Source: JAZLIC01 sp045617225 (GTDB lineage Bacteria > Bacillota > Clostridia > Monoglobales > Monoglobaceae). Taken from it: a stretch of DNA of 7,639 bases. Positions 1 to 5,248 of this stretch are shown here, piece by piece. The translations under genes and the position numbers were made by a program. Each line of letters begins with the position of its first letter. Position 1 is the first letter of the stretch. Under the pieces are notes generated by a model. The model searched no databases. It saw only the letters and a list, made by a program, of their open reading frames with translations, and was not told the origin of the DNA. The stretch covers positions 1 through 7,639 of the forward strand of contig JAZLIC010000120.1 in the NCBI GenBank assembly GCA_045617225.1, read 5' to 3'.

Positions 1-678
1 ATACTTCTGTCCGTCACGCACATACGGCGTGTCAATTGCGTCACGGGTTGTTCCGGCTACATCGCTTACGATAACACGGTTTTCGCCCATAATACAATTT
101 ATCAAAGATGACTTGCCGGCATTAGGCTTACCCACAATCGCAACATGGATAACGCCCTCCTCATCCTCGGCATCATCCTCGTCCGGGAAGTATTTTAACA
201 CCTCGTCCAAAAGGTCACCTGCGCCAAGACCGTGTATTGACGATATCGGATAGGGCTCACCTATACCTAAATTATAGAACTCGTACATTTCCATAGGGGG
301 ATTGCCCGGATTGTCCACCTTGTTACAGGCAAGTATAACAGGCTTTCCACACCTTTGAAGGATAGCGGCAACATCTTTATCGGAGGCAGTCATTCCCTCC
401 TTTACATCTACCATAAAAATTATTACATCTGCCATATCAATGGCAAGTTCTGCCTGGCGACGCATCTGCACCAATATTTTATCATTGCTCACCGGCTCTA
501 TACCGCCGGTATCAATCAGGGTAAACTTTCTCCCTGACCACTCCGCATCTGCATAAATACGGTCACGTGTGACGCCCGGTGTATCTTCAATAATAGAGAT
601 ACGCCTGCCGACTATTTTATTAAAGAATGTAGACTTCCCCACATTTGGTCTGCCTACAACTGCAACAACAGGTTTCAT
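1..678 (-). CDS. der: Ribosome-assembly GTPase Der (EngA), N-terminal half, cut by window edge
   Basis: Der is a double-domain GTPase that acts in the cytoplasm in maturation of the 50S ribosomal subunit. The window contains the first 226 residues; the family is about 440 residues, so the rest of G domain 2 and the KH-like domain lie beyond base 1. G domain 1 shows the P-loop GRPNVGKST at residues 9-17, the G2 threonine region PGVTRD at 34-39, DTGG at 56-59 and NKVD at 119-122. A very acidic linker (about 165-175) leads to G domain 2, with P-loop GKPNAGKSS at 183-191 and AGTTRD at 208-213. Two tandem P-loops of this kind identify Der rather than Era or Obg. The ATG at 676-678 has an AAGGAGG ribosome binding site (686-692) that overlaps the stop codon of the upstream DUF512 gene. 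With only 12 intervening bases, the two genes are almost certainly cotranscribed and probably translationally coupled. Confidence 0.97.
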   Translation of the reverse strand, partial: MKPVVAVVGRPNVGKSTFFNKIVGRRISIIEDTPGVTRDRIYADAEWSGRKFTLIDTGGIEPVSNDKILVQMRRQAELAIDMADVIIFMVDVKEGMTASDKDVAAILQRCGKPVILACNKVDNPGNPPMEMYEFYNLGIGEPYPISSIHGLGAGDLLDEVLKYFPDEDDAEDEEGVIHVAIVGKPNAGKSSLINCIMGENRVIVSDVAGTTRDAIDTPYVRDGQKY

Positions 679-690
679 ACATCTGCCTCC

Positions 691-1962
691 TTATCTGACA
701 AACGCATCAAGCAATGCGTAACCGTCATTCTCAACAGGGGTAACCTTTACCCCAAGTGCCTGTTCTACTTCTTCAATAGTCACATCATCTAAAAATACAT
801 TCTCGTTATGCCGAAGCATTGATGATGATATAAGCAATTCTTTGCCCACCTCTTTGCCTTTCAGCTGTGAAATCAAGTCTTTGCCCACTATCAAGCCTGC
901 AACTGTAATATTCTTGCCGAAGTGCTTGTTTTCTATCTTTTCTACATAAACATTATCGCCGACCTCATTTGCAAGCTTGCTTATAAGTCCGTGTGCCAAA
1001 ACGCCTGTTGCAACGGTCTTTTTATGCTTTGCGATATGTTCCTTTTTATCCTCTAACGCCTGATAGAATTCATATTCCAAAGACGCAGATAATCCGACAC
1101 CGTTCTCTATCTGTAAAAAATCTTCATAGTGGTCATAACTCGGGATATCTTCCTCCGCCATCAAGTAAAACTCATCCGCCAAAAACACAAAGGCAGTGCC
1201 ACGCTCTTTTATAAATATCCTTTGCCATTCCTCCACCTGTCTTATAACTTTCTTTGCACCCTCCTTATCAAATAAAGCAAGGTCAAACAATCCGCTGCGG
1301 TGGTCGGTAAGTCCCACAGGAACCACAGATACGCTCTCCATAGAGTCGCCCAACGCAAAGAGGTCGTGAAGCGTGCGGTCAAACTCCGCTCCGTCGTTTA
1401 TACCCGGGCAGAGAACAATCTGTCCGTTCATCATAAGTCCGCCTTCCGCAAAGCGTTCTAAATATTTAAGCACTTCTCCTGCTCTCTTATTATGAAGCAT
1501 CTTTTCTCTAAGCGTCGGATTGGTGGTGTGAACGGAAATATTTATCCGCGGAATGTTGTAGCGTATTATCCTTTCCACATCATCATCATTCATATTTGTC
1601 ATTGAAACATAATTGCCTTGAAGAAAGGACAAGCGATAATCGTCATCTTTAAAATAGCAGGTTTCCCTCATACCATTCGGCAGTTGGTCAATGAAACAGA
1701 AAATGCACTTATTTTGGCATGAACGTGGTTTGTCAATAAGCATACTTTCAAAGTAAATTCCAAGAGGCTCATAATCCTCATTTATGATATTTACCTTTCT
1801 GTCAGGGAGAGTGATTTCTATATCCTCATTTGAAGATGAATACATATAATCAAGGTAATCTGTAATTTCTATGCCGTTTATACGCTCTATCAGTTCACCC
1901 TGCTTTATTCCTGCCAAATCTGCAAGGCTTCCCTTTTCCACCTCCGAAATACGTGCAGACAT
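691..1962 (-). CDS. DUF512 PDZ / radical-SAM-like iron-sulfur protein
   Basis: The 423-residue protein belongs to the DUF512 family, whose members combine an N-terminal PDZ-like segment, a radical-SAM-type core and the DUF512 domain. No reaction is established for the family as far as I know. The PDZ-like part is residues 1-45 and includes the stretch GSLADLAGIKQGE. A CX3CX2C cluster motif follows (C82, C86, C89, in SCQNKCIFCFIDQLPNGMR), as expected for a [4Fe-4S] cluster bound with S-adenosylmethionine. The family-typical FLQGNYVSMTN (113-123), ISVHTTNP (142-149) and CPGIND are also present. An open frame extends upstream to 2025, but that start lies inside the promoter. The ATG at 1960-1962 has GGAGGTG at 1969-1975 six bases upstream, so I chose it. 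An in-frame ATG at 1975-1977 has no comparable site. Linkage to der downstream is a familiar clostridial arrangement and hints at a housekeeping role, which is inference. Confidence 0.93.
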   Translation of the reverse strand: MSARISEVEKGSLADLAGIKQGELIERINGIEITDYLDYMYSSSNEDIEITLPDRKVNIINEDYEPLGIYFESMLIDKPRSCQNKCIFCFIDQLPNGMRETCYFKDDDYRLSFLQGNYVSMTNMNDDDVERIIRYNIPRINISVHTTNPTLREKMLHNKRAGEVLKYLERFAEGGLMMNGQIVLCPGINDGAEFDRTLHDLFALGDSMESVSVVPVGLTDHRSGLFDLALFDKEGAKKVIRQVEEWQRIFIKERGTAFVFLADEFYLMAEEDIPSYDHYEDFLQIENGVGLSASLEYEFYQALEDKKEHIAKHKKTVATGVLAHGLISKLANEVGDNVYVEKIENKHFGKNITVAGLIVGKDLISQLKGKEVGKELLISSSMLRHNENVFLDDVTIEEVEQALGVKVTPVENDGYALLDAFVR

Positions 1963-1968
1963 CTGTTT

Positions 1969-1975
1969 CACCTCC
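1969..1975 (-). promoter_or_regulatory. Ribosome binding site fixing the DUF512 start
   Basis: GGAGGTG on the minus strand lies six bases before the ATG at 1960-1962. It decides the start of the DUF512 gene over the longer open frame. Confidence 0.85.
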
Positions 1976-1996
1976 ATCGAAATTATAATTATATTT

Positions 1997-2025
1997 ATTG
2001 TAGCATAAAAATTCTCTCTAAACAA
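1997..2025 (-). promoter_or_regulatory. Sigma-A promoter of the DUF512-der operon
   Basis: Read on the minus strand, the -35 box TTGTTT (2020-2025) and the -10 box TACAAT (1997-2002) are separated by 17 bases. A TG one base before the -10 box gives it an extended -10 form. Transcription would begin near 1990, about 28 bases before the DUF512 ATG. The promoter follows directly after the terminator of the upstream glycosyltransferase gene, so the two transcription units are separate. Confidence 0.75.
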
Positions 2026-2055
2026 GTGTTTTAAGTTAAAAAAACGAACGAACGC

Positions 2056-2082
2056 AAAAAAACGGCGGCGAAAACGCCACCG
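2056..2082 (-). terminator. Intrinsic terminator after the glycosyltransferase gene
   Basis: On the minus strand CGGTGGCG (2075-2082) pairs with CGCCGCCG (2063-2070), giving an 8-bp GC-rich stem with one G-U pair and a TTTT loop. Seven T residues follow at once (2056-2062). It lies 13 bases past the stop codon at 2096-2098. It ends the DUF4234-glycosyltransferase unit before the next promoter. Confidence 0.92.
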
Positions 2083-2095
2083 CTTTTATTTGCTT

Positions 2096-3184
2096 TTATA
2101 TTTCTGCCGCAAGCTTCATATATTCGTCAATCACTATCTGTCTGTCGAATTCTTTTTCGACCTTTTTCCTTGCATTCTTACCCATCTGCTTTCTCTCCTC
2201 AGGTGACAGTGCAAGGAACTTTTCTATCTTTTCGATAAGGTCGCTGCTATCCTTTTGCTTGCAGACAAAGCCGTTTACGCCGTTGTCTATCACCTCCCGG
2301 CAACCGCTTCTGTCTGTCGTAATAAGCGGTCTGCCGGTTGCGGCGCTTTCAAGCAGAACATTTGATAAGCCTTCCGGATAGTATGTAGGATGAACAGTAC
2401 AATGCATATCCTTTAAAACTTCTCTTATATCCATTACCATTCCGTGGTATATCACCGTACCGTTATCGGAAAATTCCTGAAGTTTGCCTTCATACTCCGC
2501 CTCACAGAAGCCGCAGATGTGAAACTCCGTATTCGGATACTTCTTCTTTATATATTCTGCCGCCTCTAAATACTGGTCAATACCCTTTTCTTTCATAATT
2601 CTTGATATAAGAACAAATTTGGTAACATCGCTTTCCGGATAATCAATATATGAAAACTTTTCTAAGTTTATTCCTGAACCCGGAAGCAAAACAAGCTTAT
2701 CTGCCGCAATCTTTCTGTCTATAAAAAACTGTTTATTTTCTTCATTCTGCACAAACACCGTATGAACGCCGATAAACGCAAGCTTATATAGCATAACAAT
2801 AAACTTTTGAAGTATTCCGCCGTTTTCAACCGCAGTACCAAGACCTGTTATGTTTACTGCATAAGGGACCTTTAAGATTTCACAAGCCATACCGCCGTAT
2901 AAATTCGGCTTAATGGTATAGGAGAACACTATATCAGGCTTAACCTTTTTAAGAAGTTTGATATAGTCCAATGTAAGTTTAAAATCCGTAATGGGATTGG
3001 TTCCGTGTCTTGATACCTTTTGTTCTATGTACTCGCAACCAATCTTTGTAAGTTCCTTTATTCTCTCACCGTTTGGTGAAGATATAACAACTCTGTACCC
3101 TGCATTTACAAGTGCCTGAACAAGCTCAAACCTTAGATTGTAAATTGTTACATCATGGTTTACCAAAAATAAAACCGTTTTCAT
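2096..3184 (-). CDS. GT4-family glycosyltransferase (GT-B fold, cell-surface polysaccharide type)
   Basis: The 362-residue protein is a retaining GT-B glycosyltransferase that transfers a sugar from a nucleotide-sugar donor, probably to a lipid-linked or polysaccharide acceptor at the cytoplasmic membrane face. The N-terminal Rossmann-like domain (1 to about 165) has the subgroup features SRHGTNPITD (58-67) and SYTIKPNLYGG (88-98). The donor-binding domain has LISRIMKEKGIDQYLEAA (192-209). It also carries the EX7E motif with E271 and E279 (EGLSNVLLE), followed by ATGRPLITTD (282-291) and GCREVI (294-299). These features resemble transferases of capsule, exopolysaccharide and N,N'-diacetylbacillosamine-type glycan loci, so a HexNAc or galactose donor is plausible; the true substrate cannot be read. 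It has no signal peptide and full family length. Its AAGGAAG ribosome binding site (3192-3198) sits next to the stop codon of the DUF4234 gene 14 bases upstream, so the two form an operon. No other glycan genes accompany it in the window. Confidence 0.9.
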   Translation of the reverse strand: MKTVLFLVNHDVTIYNLRFELVQALVNAGYRVVISSPNGERIKELTKIGCEYIEQKVSRHGTNPITDFKLTLDYIKLLKKVKPDIVFSYTIKPNLYGGMACEILKVPYAVNITGLGTAVENGGILQKFIVMLYKLAFIGVHTVFVQNEENKQFFIDRKIAADKLVLLPGSGINLEKFSYIDYPESDVTKFVLISRIMKEKGIDQYLEAAEYIKKKYPNTEFHICGFCEAEYEGKLQEFSDNGTVIYHGMVMDIREVLKDMHCTVHPTYYPEGLSNVLLESAATGRPLITTDRSGCREVIDNGVNGFVCKQKDSSDLIEKIEKFLALSPEERKQMGKNARKKVEKEFDRQIVIDEYMKLAAEI

Positions 3185-3198
3185 TATACATCTTCCTT

Positions 3199-3540
3199 TT
3201 AAGCAAGTCTATTAACGGAATCCTGCATAAGCGCATATGAAACAATGCTGAGTCCAAATAAAGAAAGAAGCAAATATACTATGCCTCTCGACTGAGGATA
3301 AGCACCCCTTTGAGTTTCAATGTTATCAAGCTTTGTACCCATCTTATACATCCAAAAGAATGTATAAATTCCGCACGTAATAATCGAAAACAAAAACGCC
3401 ATTCCGCCGCTTGTGTCCTCGGGTGTGCCGCTTAAAGTATTGACATCATTATTAAGCACAATAAACCAATAAATACCATAAATTCCGCAAGTAACAATTG
3501 TTAAAATAATTGCCGTTACTACACTTCTTCTTTCTACCAT
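3199..3540 (-). CDS. DUF4234 small membrane protein
   Basis: The 113-residue integral membrane protein has three predicted helices at about residues 8-29, 46-67 and 86-106. The first two contain matching cores: VTCGIYGIYWF (16-26) and ITCGIYTFFWM (54-64). This TCGIY plus aromatic-tryptophan repeat is the hallmark of the DUF4234 family, whose function is unknown. A polar loop (about 30-45) and a basic, glutamine-rich loop (about 70-85) separate the helices. The open frame allows a TTG start at 3549, but the GAGGAG site at 3550-3555 would abut it. The ATG at 3538-3540 lies nine bases from that site and is the better start. The gene has its own promoter and is followed after 14 bases by the glycosyltransferase, so its product may work at the membrane alongside that enzyme; this is inference from linkage only. 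Confidence 0.85.
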   Translation of the reverse strand: MVERRSVVTAIILTIVTCGIYGIYWFIVLNNDVNTLSGTPEDTSGGMAFLFSIITCGIYTFFWMYKMGTKLDNIETQRGAYPQSRGIVYLLLSLFGLSIVSYALMQDSVNRLA

Positions 3541-3549
3541 AAAATACAA

Positions 3550-3555
3550 CTCCTC
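3550..3555 (-). promoter_or_regulatory. Ribosome binding site fixing the DUF4234 start
   Basis: GAGGAG on the minus strand is nine bases before ATG 3538-3540 and directly abuts the alternative TTG at 3547-3549. It therefore supports the ATG. Confidence 0.75.
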
Positions 3556-3566
3556 TTTTTAATTTT

Positions 3567-3596
3567 ATTATAATATATTTAATTTTGCATATTCAA
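3567..3596 (-). promoter_or_regulatory. Sigma-A promoter of the DUF4234-glycosyltransferase operon
   Basis: On the minus strand TTGAAT (3591-3596) and a perfect TATAAT (3567-3572) are separated by 18 bases. Initiation near 3560 would leave a leader of about 20 bases containing the GAGGAG site. No intrinsic terminator is visible between this promoter and the upstream membrane-protein gene, so readthrough from that gene may also contribute. Confidence 0.65.
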
Positions 3597-3615
3597 AGAA
3601 CATTTCGGATAAACT

Positions 3616-4077
3616 TTAACTTAACTTCTTTTCATTTAGAATTGCGTTTATTATAATCGCAATTACAGTGCCGAGGACAGAACCCACAGGAACCATAACA
3701 AGAGCATATGACAGTATCTCGAATGTATACTGAACATAAAGTCCGAATATGTTAACAATCCCATACATAATCAAAACCGTTAGCAACAAAGCCAAAACCT
3801 CAAAGACCACAAAAGCTATGCCACTGTTTAGCAGCAAGAACTTTATCTTTTCATACCGCAGAAATATCACGGGAACTATTGCCGATAAAACAACATATAT
3901 AATATTTACTGTTGTAAATGATATTCCGTTAATTGCAGCATTAGCGGACTCATAAAAAGTTATTCCGTCCAAGATAAAATAGTTTAAAAAGCAAGTAAAT
4001 ATCGCAAACGCCGCAAAGCTTATTACGCCTGTAACAACACCATTTTTAAGTGCCGCCTTCCAAGATACGGTTTTCAT
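3616..4077 (-). CDS. Four-helix membrane protein of unknown function
   Basis: I do not recognise this 153-residue protein. It is strongly hydrophobic with about four membrane segments: residues 13-36, 53-73, 80-108 and 118-147. A short positive N-terminus (MKTVSWKAALKNG) and a lysine-containing C-terminus (NEKKLS) suggest both ends are cytoplasmic. There is no enzyme motif, metal-ligand cluster or signal peptidase site. It may be a small integral membrane protein of the DUF4199-like or general 'hypothetical membrane' kind, but I cannot assign a family. Two adjacent ATG codons (4078-4080 and 4075-4077) follow the AGAGGTG site at 4084-4090. I chose the second because of its better spacing, but the first is nearly as good. 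The longer open frame to 4107 would begin upstream of the -10 box and is rejected. It has its own promoter, divergent from the HAD phosphatase gene. Confidence 0.8.
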   Translation of the reverse strand: MKTVSWKAALKNGVVTGVISFAAFAIFTCFLNYFILDGITFYESANAAINGISFTTVNIIYVVLSAIVPVIFLRYEKIKFLLLNSGIAFVVFEVLALLLTVLIMYGIVNIFGLYVQYTFEILSYALVMVPVGSVLGTVIAIIINAILNEKKLS

Positions 4078-4095
4078 CATTATCACCTCTCGCAT

Positions 4096-4124
4096 ATTGT
4101 AACACATATATACATTTTTCGCAA
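4096..4124 (-). promoter_or_regulatory. Promoter of the four-helix membrane protein gene
   Basis: On the minus strand TTGCGA (4119-4124) and TACAAT (4096-4101) are separated by 17 bases, with a TG extension one base before the -10 box. Initiation is expected near 4089, inside or at the edge of the AGAGGTG site (4084-4090). The leader would be only about 10-15 bases, unusually short. Confidence 0.6.
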
Positions 4125-4143
4125 TAGCAAAAATTAACTGTTA

Positions 4144-4189
4144 CAAACATTATAAATCAATGTCATCAAACAGACACAGACAATGTTTG
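4144..4189. repeat. 8-bp inverted repeat in the divergent promoter region
   Basis: CAAACATT (4144-4151) and AATGTTTG (4182-4189) are perfect reverse complements 30 bases apart. The right arm overlaps the first three bases of the -35 box (4187-4192) of the HAD phosphatase promoter. This geometry would suit a regulator site, but the arms are AT-rich and chance cannot be excluded. Confidence 0.35.
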
Positions 4190-4215
4190 ACAAAGCCGCA
4201 ACTGTATAGTATGAT
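4187..4215 (+). promoter_or_regulatory. Near-consensus sigma-A promoter of the HAD phosphatase gene
   Basis: A perfect TTGACA (4187-4192) is followed 17 bases later by TATGAT (4210-4215). Initiation near 4222 gives a leader of about 35 bases containing GAGAGGA (4242-4248), the ribosome binding site. It diverges from the membrane-protein promoter at 4096-4124. Confidence 0.85.
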
Positions 4216-4256
4216 TTAAAGGTAAATATTACAAATTTTTTGAGAGGAAAAACATT

Positions 4257-5030
4257 ATGGAACAGATTAAATCTAAACTTGGTTTTATATGCGATATGGA
4301 CGGCGTTATATATCACGGCAACAAAATATTAGACGGCGTAGCCGAATTTGTAAACTGGCTCAATAGTGAAGAAAAGAACTACCTCTTTCTTACCAACAGT
4401 CCGGAGAAAACTCCGTTAGAGCTTAGTCGCAAGCTCCAACGTATGGGACTTGAAGTGTCAGAGGAGCATTTTTATACAAGTGCTTTGGCTACCGCAAAAT
4501 TTCTGAAAACACAAGGCGAAGGACAAAGTGCCTATGTAATAGGTGACGCAGGTATTATGAATGCTCTGTACGACGCAGGTATATATATGAATGATGTAAA
4601 CCCTGACTTTGTAATTGTTTCCGAAACCCATAACTATAATTTTGAGAAAATTGAAAAAGCTATCGCACTTGTAAATAAAGGCGCACGCCTTATCGGTACA
4701 AATCCCGATGTAACAGGGCCCACAGAAACCGGCATTATGCCGGCAACAGGTGCTTTGATTGCCCCAATAGAGATTGCCACAGGCAAAAAGGCATACTTTA
4801 TCGGCAAACCAAATCCGTTTATTATTCGTCACGCTATGAAGAAGCTTAATACACACTCTGTTGACACGGTTATTATCGGCGACAGAATGGACACGGACAT
4901 TCTATCAGGTATAGAGTCATCTATTGACACCGTACTCGTTTTAAGCGGCGTTACTTCTCGTGATGAGGTTGAAAACTTCCCGTATCGTCCCACGCATATA
5001 CTTGATGGCGTAGGTGATATTGTAAGATAA
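4257..5030 (+). CDS. HAD-IIA superfamily phosphatase (NagD-like)
   Basis: The 257-residue cytoplasmic hydrolase belongs to the HAD subfamily IIA, which includes NagD, YutF and 4-nitrophenyl phosphatases. It should remove phosphate from a small metabolite through an aspartyl-phosphate intermediate with Mg2+. All four HAD motifs are visible. Motif I is DMDG (nucleophile D13, acid-base D15), motif II is LTNS (45-48), motif III is K184 in IGKPNP, and motif IV is GDRMDTDI (208-215) with D209 and D214. The segment between motifs II and III is the C2 cap that sets substrate choice. It contains GTNPD and GALIAPIE, as usual for the group. Length is normal for the family. The ATG at 4257 follows GAGAGGA at 4242-4248 with good spacing. 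Known substrates in the family include nucleoside monophosphates, pyridoxal phosphate and phosphoglycolate, so the substrate here is unresolved. It stands directly upstream of amino-sugar genes but has its own promoter. Confidence 0.93.
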   Translation: MEQIKSKLGFICDMDGVIYHGNKILDGVAEFVNWLNSEEKNYLFLTNSPEKTPLELSRKLQRMGLEVSEEHFYTSALATAKFLKTQGEGQSAYVIGDAGIMNALYDAGIYMNDVNPDFVIVSETHNYNFEKIEKAIALVNKGARLIGTNPDVTGPTETGIMPATGALIAPIEIATGKKAYFIGKPNPFIIRHAMKKLNTHSVDTVIIGDRMDTDILSGIESSIDTVLVLSGVTSRDEVENFPYRPTHILDGVGDIVR

Positions 5031-5036
5031 AGCCGC

Positions 5037-5057
5037 AAAATTTGCAGTAAAATTTTT
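5037..5057 (+). terminator. Weak AT-only hairpin after the HAD phosphatase gene
   Basis: AAAATTT (5037-5043) can pair with AAATTTT (5050-5056) across a six-base loop, starting seven bases past the stop codon and ending in a short T run. Because the stem is all A-T, it would be a poor terminator. No better candidate is seen between 5031 and 5248. Confidence 0.2.
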
Positions 5058-5144
5058 CTATCAAAATTTATATTAAGTTGTAAATCAAAGTTTGCAATTT
5101 AGGGCTATTCTGTCTGTCATTTTTATATTTAATTATATAACGCC

Positions 5145-5191
5145 GTTGTTTTAGCAACCAAAAGTTGCCAAAAAACATTATTCCGGTTGCT
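5145..5191. promoter_or_regulatory. Cluster of GTTGC/GCAAC half-sites, candidate operator of the HTH-GlmM operon
   Basis: Four related half-sites lie just upstream of the promoter: GTTG (5145-5148), GCAAC (5154-5158), GTTGC (5164-5168) and GGTTGC (5185-5190). GCAAC-N5-GTTGC (5154-5168) is a perfect palindrome. AGCAACC (5153-5159) and GGTTGCT (5185-5191) form a second, wider inverted repeat. The last copy abuts the -35 box. Half-site centres are about 9, 10 and 22 bases apart, close to whole helical turns. The first product of the operon carries an XRE-type DNA-binding domain, so self-binding here is a reasonable inference. None of the hairpins has a T run, so this is not a terminator. Confidence 0.45.
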
Positions 5192-5218
5192 TGACTATAA
5201 TAAATATTTTGATATAAT
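5191..5218 (+). promoter_or_regulatory. Sigma-A promoter of the HTH-GlmM operon
   Basis: TTGACT (5191-5196) and a perfect TATAAT (5213-5218) are separated by 16 bases. Initiation near 5225 leaves about 24 bases to the start codon, including GAGGTG at 5238-5243. A second TATAAT at 5230-5235 has only a weak -35 match and would place the start site on the ribosome binding site, so it is less likely. Confidence 0.8.
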
Positions 5219-5248
5219 CCAAAATATACTATAATACGAGGTGATATT

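Noticed and set aside
29..537. Plus-strand open frames (74 and 60 residues) opposite der
   Set aside because: Both are antisense to the conserved Der G domains and show no initiation signals.
1963..2025. N-terminal extension of the DUF512 protein (21 extra residues)
   Set aside because: The extension begins inside the -35 box of the promoter at 1997-2025 and has no ribosome binding site. The GGAGGTG at 1969-1975 serves the ATG at 1960-1962.
4458..4856. Minus-strand open frame of 132 residues within the HAD phosphatase gene
   Set aside because: It lies wholly opposite a gene with all HAD motifs. Its cysteine-rich, low-complexity translation matches no family and it has no ribosome binding site.
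5153..5191. Hairpin upstream of the HTH-GlmM gene as a terminator, attenuator or riboswitch
   Set aside because: No T run follows on either strand, and the repeats lie upstream of the predicted transcription start, so they would not be in the operon's RNA. An operator is a better reading.
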